A DNA stretch of 8,338 nucleotides. It comes from DASPXY01 sp038227745. Its GTDB lineage: Bacteria; Planctomycetota; Planctomycetia; Gemmatales; Gemmataceae. Below, in pieces: positions 1 through 5,518 of the stretch. The notes under the pieces were generated by a model that saw only the letters and a list, made by a program, of their open reading frames with translations, was not told the DNA's origin and searched no databases. The first letter of the stretch is position 1; each line of letters opens with the position of its first letter. The stretch is from positions 1 through 8,338 of the forward strand of contig JBBRPS010000465.1 of NCBI GenBank assembly GCA_038227745.1. Reading direction: 5' to 3'. The translations under genes were made by a program, and so were the position numbers.

Positions 1-1
1 C

Positions 2-229
2 CAGGTCTACCTCTACGTGACCCGGCGGCACTGGGGCCTCGCCCTGGAACTGGTCGAGGAGCCCCTGGCCCGGTGGGAGCGGCGCTGGGGGAAGACGGCC
101 GACGACGCCGCCCGCGACGCCAAGATCGACCAGCTGGAGGCGGCCCACCGGCGCGGGTACGAGGCGGAGATCGCGGGCGTCCTCCGCGGCTGGGGTTTGG
201 CGGCCCTGCCCCCGACACGCGGCAAGTGA
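2..229 (+). CDS. Hypothetical protein, C-terminal part (5' end outside window)
   Basis: The reading frame is open from the first complete codon of the window (QVYLYVTRRHWG...) to the TGA at 227-229, giving 75 visible residues. The valine codon at 17 could in principle be a GTG start, but the five in-frame codons before it read like protein, so I treat this as the tail of a longer gene. The visible part is helix-rich and charged (for example RWERRWGKTADDAARDAKID), with no motif I recognise, and ends in a short Pro/Gly/Arg tail. Third codon positions are strongly G/C, as in the neighbouring genes. The next gene starts 36 bases downstream on the same strand, which suggests a shared transcript. 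Function unknown. Confidence 0.6.
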   Translation, partial: QVYLYVTRRHWGLALELVEEPLARWERRWGKTADDAARDAKIDQLEAAHRRGYEAEIAGVLRGWGLAALPPTRGK

Positions 230-265
230 GGGCGGCGGGAGAAATCGTGCGAGGTAGCACAACCG

Positions 266-590
266 ATGGGCTGGGAACGGCGGCAGCGCGGCGGGATGTA
301 CTACTATCAAGAGCGTCCGCATCAACGGCCGGCCGCGCAAAATCTACTGCGGGACGGGACCCGCCACCGAGACCTACGTCCGGCAGGAGGACGAGCAGCG
401 GCAGGCCAAGCGCGAGGCCCTGCACGCCGAACAGGCCCGAGTCGCGTCGGCCCAAGACGCCCTGGAAGCGCTACGAGCCCTGACGACCCTGCTGGCCGGG
501 GCGAGCTTCCTCCTGGCGGGGCTGCACGAACATCACGGAGAGTGGAGGCGTCGGAAGCGTCATGACGACACCAGCAAAGGCGGCGCGTGA
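266..590 (+). pseudogene. Small basic hypothetical protein, frameshifted near position 308
   Basis: From ATG 266 the frame reads MGWERRQRGGMYYY up to 307. After that the same frame becomes Arg/Pro-rich nonsense and runs to a stop at 563-565. If one base (C308) is skipped, reading resumes as KSVRINGRPRKIYCGTGP and continues with G/C-ending codons to TGA 588-590. The composite is about 107 residues: a basic N-terminus with Tyr and Arg, a charged helix likely to form a coiled coil (EDEQRQAKREALHAEQARV), a short hydrophobic stretch (LTTLLAGASFLLAGLHE) and a basic tail (HGEWRRRKRH). A possible ribosome binding site (GAGGT, 251-255) precedes the ATG. The frame-corrected end overlaps the next gene by 29 bases, typical of translational coupling. 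The shift may be true decay or a sequencing error. I do not recognise a function. Confidence 0.6.
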
Positions 591-1248
591 GAAAACGGAC
601 CATCGCCCACGACCGGGCAAGGCCGCGGCCCCAGACGCGCGGCGTTCCGGCAAGAGAGCCGGCCCCGCGCCGAAGCCGTCGCCGGCCTGCGCGACTCCCG
701 CCGTCGACGGCGTGCCGGGCGCGCGGGTCGCCTCTCCCGGGGCGACCGCCCTCACCCGGGCGCAGGCCATTCGCGAGTTGGCAGATCGCGCCAACCGCGG
801 CAGCGCGCAGGCCCTGGCAAACTTGCGCCGCCTCCTCGACGACTGCCCGGAGGTCTGGGAGCACGTCGGCGACCTCGCCCGTCACGCCGAGGCGGCCTGG
901 CTCGACCTGGTCGCCGGGGAGGATCACTTGATGCGGGAGTCGGTCAAGCGGCAACTCGAAAAGATGAAGGACGACCTGGCCGGGCTGCGCCCGACGCTGA
1001 TGGAGGAGTTGCTCGTAAACCAGGTGGTCACGTGCCACCTCGCCGTGCAGCACGCCGAGATGTCCCTCGCCGCCCCTGGCAGCACCTCGCCGGCCCAGAC
1101 GGCCATCCGGCTGCGCCGTAGCGAGAGCGCGCAGCGGCGTTACTTGAGCGCCCTCAAGACGCTCGCCCGCCTGCGGGCGACGGTGCCCGAGGGCATGGCC
1201 CCGCTCAACTCCCTGCGGCTTCACCCTGGCGAGCGCCGGCAGGCGTGA
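562..1248 (+). CDS. Hypothetical alpha-helical protein with basic disordered N-terminus
   Basis: This 228-residue protein starts at ATG 562, preceded by GGAAG at 553-557, and ends at TGA 1246-1248. Residues 1 to about 65 are rich in Ala, Pro, Arg and Lys and look disordered and possibly nucleic-acid or surface binding. From about residue 68 (TRAQAIRELADRANRG) the protein is helical and better ordered, with segments such as NLRRLLDDCPEVWEHVGDLA, a charged ESVKRQLEKMKDDLAG helix and a final basic helix (RRYLSALKTLARLRATVP). There is no signal peptide and no membrane segment. It follows the frameshifted gene with a 29-base overlap, so the two were probably co-expressed. The final helix resembles in style those of small DNA-associated phage or plasmid proteins, but that is only an impression. 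Function unknown. Confidence 0.75.
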   Translation: MTTPAKAAREKTDHRPRPGKAAAPDARRSGKRAGPAPKPSPACATPAVDGVPGARVASPGATALTRAQAIRELADRANRGSAQALANLRRLLDDCPEVWEHVGDLARHAEAAWLDLVAGEDHLMRESVKRQLEKMKDDLAGLRPTLMEELLVNQVVTCHLAVQHAEMSLAAPGSTSPAQTAIRLRRSESAQRRYLSALKTLARLRATVPEGMAPLNSLRLHPGERRQA

Positions 1249-1550
1249 GGGTAGAGCCGGTGTCGCGGGCTGGGAGGGGATTGGCTGGCCCTCGCGCTGG
1301 ACACGGTGTCCGGTGGGCCTCGGTGCCGTCCGCGTCTCCCATTCTGGTTATGGGGACACGGTTGACCGCGGTAGCACCTCTTTCGCCGACAACGCGGCCT
1401 ATTTTTACCGCCGTTAAGATAACTGCGAACCCGTTGTCCCGACCGGCGGCTGACGCGGCGGGGGGCTGACGGTCGCCTGGACGGGTCCGCGTGATCCAGG
1501 TGAAAGGATCGCGCTCGCCGGCAGCGAGTCGAAGCCACGCAGCGAGCGAC

Positions 1551-1588
1551 GCGCCTCGGTAGAGCGGGTGCGTAAGCGGCCGAGGCGC
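1551..1588. repeat. 9-bp perfect inverted repeat with 20-nt loop
   Basis: GCGCCTCGG (1551-1559) pairs with CCGAGGCGC (1580-1588), leaving a 20-base loop. A smaller hairpin, CTCGC (1514-1518) with GCGAG (1524-1528), lies just upstream. No T-run follows, so this is not a classical terminator. It could be part of a structured RNA, a protein site or a decayed element end. Confidence 0.5.
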
Positions 1589-1604
1589 AGGATCGAGGCC
1601 ATGA

Positions 1605-1985
1605 GGAGCCGGTTCACCCGCGGTCAAGGACGAAGAGGGCCGCGTCCGCCTCTGGTTCGGCACGGCCACCCTGCCCAACGGGGACTCGCAAGCGTGGACC
1701 GCACGGCGTTCCTCGAAGCGCCGGCGCCGCGGCCCGAAACCGGGAGGGGCCGACCACGGAAGTCCCCCGCCGAGTCGGGGGGATCCCCGCGAGGAAGCGG
1801 ACACGGGGGAGGCCGCGGAAGGAGAAGTGAACCGGGCGACGTGCCTTATCGGTGCATGGCGCTGGCCGGCTCGTCTATTTGCACCTTCGTCAGGAGAGAA
1901 CCCACAGAGCTACCACACTGCTCCTCTTGAGGCCCCGCCTGCGCCTGGTACACTTCCCTTGTCCCGCTGGCAGAGACTCCGGTGA
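1605..1985 (+). pseudogene. Possible gene remnant without start codon
   Basis: The frame opens right after a TGA at 1602-1604 and runs to TGA 1983-1985. From 1620 to about 1830 it has very strong G/C preference at third positions and reads like protein (VKDEEGRVRLWFGTATLPNG, then a basic RRSSKRRRRGPKPGG and an acidic DPREEADTGEAAEGE segment). There is no ATG or GTG before this segment in the frame. A different frame starting at GTG 1568 (MRKRPRRRIEAMRSRF) could be its displaced N-terminus if a shift occurred near 1617. Beyond about 1830 the coding character fades. I read it as the leftover of a small basic protein, but high-GC chance coding is possible. Confidence 0.35.
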
Positions 1986-2187
1986 CTGGGCGACGCCGGG
2001 GGCTCTCCGGCGGGACATTTCCTCTCCCGGCGCGAGCCGTCTGGGAGGCCAGCCGGGCGCAGATCAGCCGTCGGGGTGACCTGGGGGGGGCAACCCGCGG
2101 CGGGAAAGCAAAGTCTTCCCTGCCAGCTCTCCGGCACGGAACGAAGCCCACCCGCCTCCGCGAAGACGGTGCGGGCATCTGAGGGCA

Positions 2188-2220
2188 GGATCCGCTTGAC
2201 CCATAAATTGGACCGGATCC
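2188..2220. repeat. 7-bp inverted repeat upstream of the collagen-like gene
   Basis: GGATCCG (2188-2194) pairs with CGGATCC (2214-2220) across a 19-base, A/T-richer loop that contains TTGACC and ATAAATT. It lies 27 bases before the start at 2248, so it would sit in the 5' leader or overlap a promoter. An operator or leader hairpin is possible; nothing proves it. Confidence 0.35.
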
Positions 2221-2232
2221 CTCCGGGTTGCT

Positions 2233-2238
2233 AAGGAG
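2233..2238 (+). promoter_or_regulatory. Ribosome binding site for the collagen-like protein
   Basis: AAGGAG lies nine bases before ATG 2248. It is one of the better Shine-Dalgarno matches in the window and is the main reason to accept 2248 as a real start despite the short, uncertain gene behind it. Confidence 0.65.
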
Positions 2239-2247
2239 TGAACTGAG

Positions 2248-2568
2248 ATGCCTATTGTGATCACGGGGAACGATGCGAACCAGAACCCACCGGATCCGAT
2301 CACCGACGCGCCTGCCGCGAAGCCGAAGATCGGGGGCCGGGCGGCCGACACGAATGATGGCGGCGCCCTGTGGTGTGACCACGACGACCCCGGGCTGGCG
2401 GGCGCCCCGGGCGAGGACGGCTACCCCGGAATCCCCGGGCAGGCCGGCGAGTTCGTTCGAGTGAGCCGCGGCCCGGGCGATGGCACAGACGCTCGAGATC
2501 GCAGGCGTTTCCAGGCCGCCGGGAAGGCCGGCACGAGCCCGAACCGCAGAGGCATCTGCGGGTTGTGA
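2248..2568 (+). CDS. Small protein with collagen-like Gly-X-Y stretch, possibly truncated
   Basis: The 106-residue protein starts at ATG 2248 behind a good ribosome binding site. Residues 1-50 (MPIVITGNDANQNPPDPITD, then a KPKIGGRAADTNDGG segment) look like genuine coding sequence without a signal peptide. Residues 53-68 or so hold consecutive Gly-X-Y triplets (GAPGEDGYPGIPGQAGE), a collagen-like or Gly-rich surface-protein start. After about residue 69 the composition changes to Arg/Gly-rich (VRVSRGPGDGTDARDRRRF), suggesting that the original protein was longer and that a deletion or shift has replaced its C-terminus. It lies 185 bases before protease A on the same strand, but a possible promoter in between makes co-transcription uncertain. 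Collagen-like triplets are established; any structural role or link to the proteases is a guess. Confidence 0.5.
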   Translation: MPIVITGNDANQNPPDPITDAPAAKPKIGGRAADTNDGGALWCDHDDPGLAGAPGEDGYPGIPGQAGEFVRVSRGPGDGTDARDRRRFQAAGKAGTSPNRRGICGL

Positions 2569-2613
2569 CGGTCGCGACCGCCGCACACCGCCAACGCTTC
2601 CCCAATTTACCCT

Positions 2614-2642
2614 TTGACTCGGATTTTCCCCAGGCCGATGAT
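2614..2642 (+). promoter_or_regulatory. Candidate sigma70-type promoter for protease A
   Basis: TTGACT (2614-2619) matches five of six -35 positions. After a 17-base spacer, GATGAT (2637-2642) matches four of six -10 positions. The pair sits in a locally A/T-richer patch and would give a leader of about 100 bases before the GTG at 2754. Confidence 0.35.
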
Positions 2643-2740
2643 GTACGCGCTCCTGCCACGACGCCCGGGGCCCGCCCCCGGCCTTCTTGGGGGCCACCCT
2701 TGCTGGGGGAGTCGCCCGCGATGTCCGTTCACCACTTCTC

Positions 2741-2747
2741 GGGAGGA
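2741..2747 (+). promoter_or_regulatory. Ribosome binding site deciding the GTG start of protease A
   Basis: GGGAGGA lies six bases before GTG 2754. An in-frame TGA at 2748-2750 rules out any earlier start in this frame. An ATG at 2747 overlaps the site but is out of frame and leads into Arg/Pro-rich nonsense. Confidence 0.65.
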
Positions 2748-2753
2748 TGAATC

Positions 2754-4421
2754 GTGTTCCACAACAACGTCGTGTATTTCGTCCTGGCCGCGACCGTTTC
2801 CGCCCCCCTCCTATGCCTGGCCCGCGGCGGGGAAGGGCTGAAGGCCAGGATCTTCGTCACGCCCCCCAAGGCGGCGCCGGCCGGCAGCAAGGTCGGGCCG
2901 GGGTTGCACGCCCTCGCCGTCATCGGCGGCACCCTCTACGGCCAGACCAAGACCGGCTCCCTCATCATCGAGGTACCCAAGAATGAAGTCGCCCGTGCCA
3001 AGGAGGCGCTGACCGAGATCGGCGCCAAGGTGCGGACGGGATTGACGGCCGCCGACGCCCCGCGCCGCGCCCGGGTCCTCCTCGTCAAATACAAGGACAA
3101 GGAGGCCGCCCTCAAGGAATTGAAGGAACTAGGCTACGAGGTCCTCGACGACTACGCGCCGGGCTCGCTGCTCCGCGTCGCCCCGAAGGAGAAGGGCGGT
3201 CAGGTGCAGGCCGCCGCCATCAGTACCCTGAGCAAGTCGCCCAACCTCGACCACGTCCAACTTGAGCACATCCTGCGCATCCCCACGCCCATCCGCAAGG
3301 AGATGAAGGTCGAGGCGGTCAAGGCGGGCCCCCCGAATGACCCGTTCTTCAAGAGCCTGTGGGCCATGCCCGTCATCAAGGCCCTCGAAGCCTGGAAAAC
3401 GATCCACGACAGCACCGTGACCGTGGCCGTCCTCGACTCCGGCGTCGATTACCGGCACGAGGACCTCAAGGACAACATGTGGACGAACCCGAAGCCCGAC
3501 CCGAAGAAAAAGGATCTCCACGGCTACAACTTCGTCGATAACAACGGCGACCCCGCGGACAAGAACGACCACGGGACGCACTGCGCGGGGACGGTCGGCG
3601 CCCTGGGGGACAACCAGAAGGGGGTGGTGGGCGTCAACTGGAAGGTCAAGATCATGGCCCTCCGCTTCCTGGACGCCAACGGCCAGGGCTCCGACTTCGA
3701 CGCCGTCCGCTGTATCGACTATGCCATCGCCCGTCCGGGGGTGAAGGTGATCAGTGCCAGCTGGGGGGGCAACGGCGTGGACCAGGCCCTCTACGACGCG
3801 ATCAAGCGGGCGCGCGCCGAGGGCGTCCTGTTCGTCGCCGCGGCGGGCAACGACGGCAACGATAACGACAACCCGGCGGAGCGGGAGTTCCCCTGCTCCT
3901 ACTCCATCGATAACGGCACCTTCAAGGCGCTCGACAACATCATCGTGGTGATGGCGGTGGACAAGGGTGACGTCGTCCCGGATTGGAGTGGGTACGGCAA
4001 GAAGTCGGTAGACATCGCCGCGCCCGGTGTGGATATCCTGAGCTGCCAGCCCGGCAACCGCTATCAGGCCATGGACGGCACGTCGATGGCGACGCCGCAC
4101 GTGGCCGGGGCCGCGGCGCTGGTGTGGTCGCACCCGAAATACGCCAAGAGCGACTACAAGGCGATCCGCAAGCTGCTCACCGACAACGCCCGCAAGGTCA
4201 CGGGCTTGAAGTGCTCGAGCGGCGGCGTTTTGAACATCGGGTTCCTCAACGCCCAGGCCGGCAAGGGGGGTGGGACGAAGACTCCGCCGGAGCAGTCCCT
4301 GCTCCCGGGGGAGCGGAGAGACGCAGGGAGCGGCCTACCGACGGCCTCCTCGGCTCGAATTGAGCCGCAGCGTCCGGCTACTGGGGTGAGCGGGCGGCAG
4401 GCACCCGGCGGGGCGCAGTAG
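2754..4421 (+). CDS. Secreted S8 subtilisin-like serine protease A
   Basis: This 555-residue preproprotease should hydrolyse peptide bonds outside the cytoplasm. Residues 6-23 form a hydrophobic signal peptide (VVYFVLAATVSAPLLCLA), although the usual basic n-region is missing. Residues about 30-190 are a propeptide made of two similar beta-alpha-beta halves (about 70-95 and 107-142, the latter ending DDYAPGSLLRV), like the I9-type inhibitor prodomain. The catalytic domain spans about 195-500, with Asp228 in AVLDSGVDYRHEDL, His273 in DHGTHCAGT, oxyanion-hole Asn366 in AAAGNDGN and Ser444 in DGTSMATPHVAG. All are canonical, so the enzyme is predicted active. The last 50 or so residues are Gly/Pro/Arg-rich and have no counterpart in protease B; they may be a linker or readthrough of former non-coding DNA. 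A PrcB-like gene converges on it downstream, and paralogue B follows. The start is GTG. Subfamily and substrate are unknown. Confidence 0.93.
   Translation: MFHNNVVYFVLAATVSAPLLCLARGGEGLKARIFVTPPKAAPAGSKVGPGLHALAVIGGTLYGQTKTGSLIIEVPKNEVARAKEALTEIGAKVRTGLTAADAPRRARVLLVKYKDKEAALKELKELGYEVLDDYAPGSLLRVAPKEKGGQVQAAAISTLSKSPNLDHVQLEHILRIPTPIRKEMKVEAVKAGPPNDPFFKSLWAMPVIKALEAWKTIHDSTVTVAVLDSGVDYRHEDLKDNMWTNPKPDPKKKDLHGYNFVDNNGDPADKNDHGTHCAGTVGALGDNQKGVVGVNWKVKIMALRFLDANGQGSDFDAVRCIDYAIARPGVKVISASWGGNGVDQALYDAIKRARAEGVLFVAAAGNDGNDNDNPAEREFPCSYSIDNGTFKALDNIIVVMAVDKGDVVPDWSGYGKKSVDIAAPGVDILSCQPGNRYQAMDGTSMATPHVAGAAALVWSHPKYAKSDYKAIRKLLTDNARKVTGLKCSSGGVLNIGFLNAQAGKGGGTKTPPEQSLLPGERRDAGSGLPTASSARIEPQRPATGVSGRQAPGGAQ
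3439..3514 (+). repeat. 76-bp exact direct repeat, copy 1 (protease A)
   Basis: These 76 bases are identical to 6210-6285 in protease B. They encode the segment just after the catalytic Asp, including VDYRHEDLKDNMWTNPKPDP and KKK. Third codon positions are also identical, unlike much of the flanking coding sequence. Confidence 0.9.
3616..3659 (+). repeat. 44-bp near-identical block shared with protease B (6387-6430)
   Basis: The block differs from 6387-6430 at one silent position (AAG versus AAA). It encodes KGVVGVNWKVKIMA. It is one of three high-identity islands between the two paralogues. Confidence 0.85.
4098..4145 (+). repeat. 48-bp near-identical block shared with protease B (6854-6901)
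   Basis: The block differs from 6854-6901 at one silent position. It encodes HVAGAAALVWSHPKYA directly after the Ser motif. The bases just before it, coding for the Ser loop itself, do differ between the two genes. Confidence 0.85.
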
Positions 4422-4463
4422 CGTGTTCATGAGTGGCGGACACGAGGGGGTGCATGGAAATGA

Positions 4464-4496
4464 AGGACGCCGCAGCGCCAGGCGCTGCGGCGTCCT
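4464..4496. terminator. Strong hairpin between convergent genes, likely bidirectional terminator
   Basis: AGGACGCCGCAGCGCC (4464-4479) and GGCGCTGCGGCGTCCT (4481-4496) are perfect 16-base inverted repeats around a single A; the real loop would be three or more bases. It lies 42 bases after protease A and 24 bases after the end of the PrcB-like gene, whose stops face each other. Read on the - strand it is followed by the T-rich TTCATTT, so termination should be better in that direction. On the + strand there is no T-run. Confidence 0.75.
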
Positions 4497-4520
4497 CGGT
4501 GTGGCCGGCAAAATCCCCTA

Positions 4521-4967
4521 TCATTCCTTGCTTTTGATGAATTCGACCTTCATGTCGATCCTTGGCACCACGGCGAAACAGGCGGGGGAGGTAATGTTCT
4601 GACTCTTGATCTTTTTCCCCGGTGTCTCTTCATGGATGTAAGCCCGCAGCGTGCCGTCGGCCACCCTCACGTCGGTGAACTCGATGGCATAGCCGCCGGT
4701 CCGCTTGGCCCCGGAGTACGCCGCCAGGACCATGTGCGTGTTGAAATCGATCTGGGGGATTTCGGGGGACGGGAACGTCCTGGCGTGGGCCGCCTTCCAG
4801 GTCTGCTGCCAGTCCTCCGCCGACCGGATGACCTTGGCCTTGGGCTTCATGTTGCCCGTGTTCTGTCTCTGCCACTGCTCAAGGATTTTCACGGCTTGAC
4901 CCTGGCGGCCGGCCCATACGGGCGCGGCGACGACGATGACGAGAACACAAACTCCAAGAAGTCGCAT
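4521..4967 (-). CDS. Secreted PrcB C-terminal-domain-like protein, putative protease accessory factor
   Basis: The 148-residue protein starts at the ATG complementary to 4965-4967, with a near-perfect AGGAGGTG six bases away; longer in-frame starts upstream have no such site and read as non-coding. Residues 1-19 are a signal peptide (MRLLGVCVLVIVVAAPVWA, cleavage before Gly20) with no lipobox. The mature part has an N-terminal helix and a WQQTWKAAH segment. It then has the signature that suggests the PrcB C-terminal family: IDFNTHMVLAAYSGAKRTGG, YAIEFTDV, HEETPG and SPACFAVVP. In Treponema denticola, PrcB is a lipoprotein that associates with the subtilisin-like protease PrtP. Here the gene lies between two subtilisin-like proteases, converging with A and diverging from B. 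A role as chaperone, stabiliser or inhibitor of one of them is inference. The single mature-part Cys130 could be redox active or unpaired. Confidence 0.8.
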   Translation of the reverse strand: MRLLGVCVLVIVVAAPVWAGRQGQAVKILEQWQRQNTGNMKPKAKVIRSAEDWQQTWKAAHARTFPSPEIPQIDFNTHMVLAAYSGAKRTGGYAIEFTDVRVADGTLRAYIHEETPGKKIKSQNITSPACFAVVPRIDMKVEFIKSKE

Positions 4968-4971
4968 GACA

Positions 4972-4979
4972 CACCTCCT
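4972..4979 (-). promoter_or_regulatory. Strong ribosome binding site for the PrcB-like gene
   Basis: On the - strand the sequence reads AGGAGGTG, an extended match to the 16S rRNA 3' end. The AGGAGG core is six bases from ATG 4967. It fixes the start and predicts efficient translation. Confidence 0.8.
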
Positions 4980-5208
4980 GACGCCCCGATCTGGTTGCGC
5001 TCTTCCCTTCCAGAGCGCCACGCCACCTCCGGAGCAAAAGGGGTGGCTGCGCTGCCCGTATCCCACTGAAGTGCAATTCAGATGCCGACTTGCGCAGCGA
5101 AATCCGGTCGTGCCGCTGCGACGACCTTCTGGCCCGCGAACCTCGCCCGGCGGATGCGGAAGGGGAAGCGAATCTGGGCCAGGAGGCCTCTCCTCTAGAT
5201 TAGACGAG

Positions 5209-5214
5209 TATAAT
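5209..5214 (+). promoter_or_regulatory. Perfect TATAAT -10 box, candidate promoter for protease B
   Basis: TATAAT sits in an A/T-rich island (TCTAGATTAGACGAG precedes it) within GC-rich DNA. No good -35 box is seen 16-18 bases upstream. Read on the other strand the same island gives TATACT, which could serve the PrcB-like gene. If used for protease B it would give a leader of nearly 300 bases. Confidence 0.3.
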
Positions 5215-5507
5215 GGGCAAAGGGTTCTGTTACCAGAGGGATTCCGCCTGCCGTCGCGCATTCCCCGCCCCTCCTATCCATCCCCCGCCGCTTGCGGACC
5301 AGCGATCCTTTCCGGGAAGGCGTTACAGGCCGGGCGGCTGGGGGGAAATGGGCGGATTCGCTCACCGCGAACGCCTTTCGCACGAAGTGATGGGGCCTGC
5401 CGTTCGACGATTGCCGAGGGGCAGCTTGCGCCGGAAAGCGCCTGTGGCCCTCCCTCTCACACCCCTGGCCTGGATGGCCTCCTGCTCGATTCACCAGCGA
5501 AGCCTGT

Positions 5508-5512
5508 GGAGA
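5508..5512 (+). promoter_or_regulatory. Ribosome binding site choosing ATG 5519 for protease B
   Basis: GGAGA ends directly before an ATG at 5513, which is too close for use, while the in-frame ATG at 5519 is at a normal distance. This favours the start MSRAQTV. The long in-frame extension upstream of it reads as non-coding. Confidence 0.6.
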
Positions 5513-5518
5513 ATGACC

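Larger units (their letters stand above)
1249..2247. other. 999-base stretch without an intact gene
   Basis: No frame on either strand gives a convincing complete protein. The frames that stay open are Arg/Pro/Gly-rich, as expected in high-GC non-coding DNA. The stretch holds a coding-like fragment (about 1605-1830), a 9-base inverted repeat (1551-1588), a short palindrome GGACAC-G-GTGTCC (1299-1311) and a hairpin just before the collagen-like gene (2188-2220). Around 1390-1425 there is a locally A/T-richer patch, but I could not pair convincing -35 and -10 boxes in it. No terminator is evident behind the gene ending at 1248. Confidence 0.6.
4968..5518. other. 551-base divergent intergenic region
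   Basis: This region lies between the start of the PrcB-like gene (-) and the start of protease B (+), so it should hold both promoters. Open frames here are Arg/Pro/Ser-rich and lack convincing start sites. Visible features are a TATAAT at 5209-5214, the PrcB-like ribosome binding site, a small hairpin GGTCGT/ACGACC (5106-5126) and the ribosome binding site for protease B. The length is generous for a simple promoter region, and a long leader for protease B is possible. Confidence 0.6.

Noticed and set aside
322..1224. 300-codon open frame on the - strand opposite the left operon
   Set aside because: It covers parts of two overlapping + strand genes with better start sites and codon pattern. 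The product is Arg/Gly-rich without recognisable structure.
1414..1617. 67-codon - strand frame (MNRLLMASILRLGRLRTRST...)
   Set aside because: Codon ends are G/C-rich and it looks slightly protein-like, but it has no clear ribosome binding site, and its second half is Pro/Gly-rich. I could not support it as a gene.
2674..2694. GCCCCC/GGGGGC hairpin upstream of protease A
   Set aside because: Homopolymer-like G/C arms pair easily by chance. There is no T-run, and it lies in a leader rather than after a gene.
1846..2697. 283-codon open frame on the - strand across the gap and collagen-like gene
   Set aside because: Arg/Pro/Ser-rich composition, no plausible start signal, and it lies antisense to the gene with a good ribosome binding site at 2233-2238.
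2811..2823. Lipobox in protease A signal peptide (LLCLA)
   Set aside because: The Cys is not preceded by the usual [LVI][ASTVI][GAS] pattern, so a lipoprotein signal is not supported.
4968..5261. N-terminal extension of the PrcB-like protein
   Set aside because: The extension is low-quality sequence and would bury a clean signal peptide. The AGGAGGTG before ATG 4967 fixes the start.
5213..5518. N-terminal extension of protease B from ATG 5213
   Set aside because: The extra 102 residues are Arg/Pro-rich, would bury the signal peptide, and ATG 5213 overlaps the TATAAT box. ATG 5519 has a ribosome binding site and opens directly into a signal peptide.
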